Shown: positions 14,701-15,432 of the stretch, piece after piece
Numbering within the stretch: the first letter of the stretch is position 1
Layout of the letters: each line of letters opens with the position of its first letter
NCBI GenBank assembly: GCA_018656855.1
Contig: JABHYP010000790.1
Coordinates: forward strand, 1 to 15,432
Direction: 5' to 3'
Source: Candidatus Latescibacterota bacterium
GTDB taxonomy: Bacteria > Latescibacterota > Latescibacteria > Latescibacterales > Latescibacteraceae
DNA: 15,432 nt
The notes under the pieces: generated by a model
Databases searched by the model: none
What the model was told of the DNA's origin: nothing
Seen by the model: the letters and a program-made list of their open reading frames with translations, nothing else
Made by a program: the position numbers and the translations under genes

Positions 14701-15432
14701 TGGGAGCAGAACCAGGATTTCTCTCAAGCCATACAGCAACAACTGGCACATCATTTGCCCAGAACTCACCGGACCTACAGGTGACAAACGGTGAAACATC
14801 AGTGACTGCATGTCAGCTCTTGAGCATCAATCCCAATGACGGAAAAGGATACAAGTGCGATCTCAATACCATTAACTGTGTTCCCGCGGGATTTGTCGCA
14901 ACGGATAATCCGCTGAGTACAAATATTGATGACACGACCAAAATAACCCTTATTCGCCAGGGGCGTATTAAAGGATTTTCAGGACTGGTCCCCGGCGCAC
15001 TTTATTATCCCTCTGCGGACACTCCAGCCGCTATTGTCCCGGAGCGAACCACAGCTGGTCCTGTTATCAGTGCGGTTACTGCGACGACAGGTTCAGGTTT
15101 CCTCAGAAATGTCCACATAAGAGCGGGGCACAGGCCTGCAGCCGGAAACTGGACAATTACATTCCCAACAGCGACAACCTGCACCATCACACCGCCGGGA
15201 GGAAGCGCCGGTTCCGCAACAACTGTGGCTGACAGTACAGCTTACAACGGGACAATAACCGGCGCGGAGGACCTCTATATCGAGACGGCAACTCTTTCCA
15301 GCAGCGATGCTGCGACTATTACAGTATCATATTCAACAGCAGCTGCCTGTGTGGAAACCCTCGATTCACCTTCCAATGCCTTCACCGCTTTTGCTCCTTT
15401 GACTGGAATGGCGGGAAAAATTATTGCCAATG
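14701..15432 (+). CDS. Probable phage capsid decoration or head-fibre protein (partial)
   Basis: The frame opens at ATG 14701 behind AAAGGAAAG and runs without a stop to the window edge, giving 244 residues so far. It is rich in Thr, Ala, Ser and Gly with few charged residues. The first part (GFLSSHTATTGTSFAQNSP, then IKGFSGLVPGALYYPSADTP at about 98-117) resembles the 'GLxPGxxYYxS' loop seen in phage head-fibre and cement proteins. The second part (TITFPTATTCTITPPGG, DLYIETATLSSSDAATITVSYST) alternates as in beta-sandwich repeats. The place between scaffold and the expected major capsid gene is typical for decoration proteins. A major capsid identity is not excluded, but the composition argues against it. 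Confidence 0.6.

Overview
This window is a stretch of chromosome from a Gram-negative bacterium that runs into phage structural genes. The evidence for an outer membrane is two lipoprotein-type signal peptides, a periplasmic TRAP transporter and a FlgT/CsgG-like exported protein. Base composition looks moderate in the genes and strongly AT-rich between them. I cannot name the phylum. A palindromic interspersed repeat at 5345-5416 and the TRAP plus amidohydrolase gene set suggest an environmental heterotroph.

Bases 1-2178 hold poorly conserved genes, two of which look damaged. A gene entering from the left appears frameshifted near base 320. It is followed by a convergent membrane-anchored HExxH metalloprotease on the minus strand. 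Next is a small lipoprotein gene (1708-2178) whose frame is cut by an in-frame TAA at codon 103.

Bases 2288-6825, all on the minus strand, look like a catabolic module. In transcription order it is a metal-dependent amidohydrolase, then a complete tripartite TRAP transporter: periplasmic binding protein, small permease and large permease. The repeat lies between the amidohydrolase and the transporter. The likely logic is uptake of an organic (probably carboxylate-bearing) compound and its hydrolysis or isomerisation in the cytoplasm.

Bases 7297-10737, all on the plus strand, carry a 66-residue Tat-exported peptide with three cysteines, a FlgT/CsgG-like exported protein overlapping a four-helix DUF3147-type membrane protein, an HD-domain hydrolase, and a lipoprotein-anchored RidA-fold protein. 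A strong intrinsic terminator with a GAAA tetraloop ends this part.

Bases 10739-11079 contain no gene but are densely packed with palindromes. A near-consensus sigma70 promoter (TTGACA-17-TATATT) has a palindrome in its spacer. That motif, TAAC-N4-GTTA, occurs twice more downstream. This is the likely host/phage boundary or the control region of the phage late operon.

Bases 11080-15432 are a tailed-phage head operon: large terminase, portal, coiled-coil scaffold-like protein, and the start of a Thr/Ala-rich probable capsid decoration or fibre protein that runs off the window. No small terminase, head protease, major capsid, integrase or tRNA gene is visible, so whether this is an intact prophage cannot be decided here.
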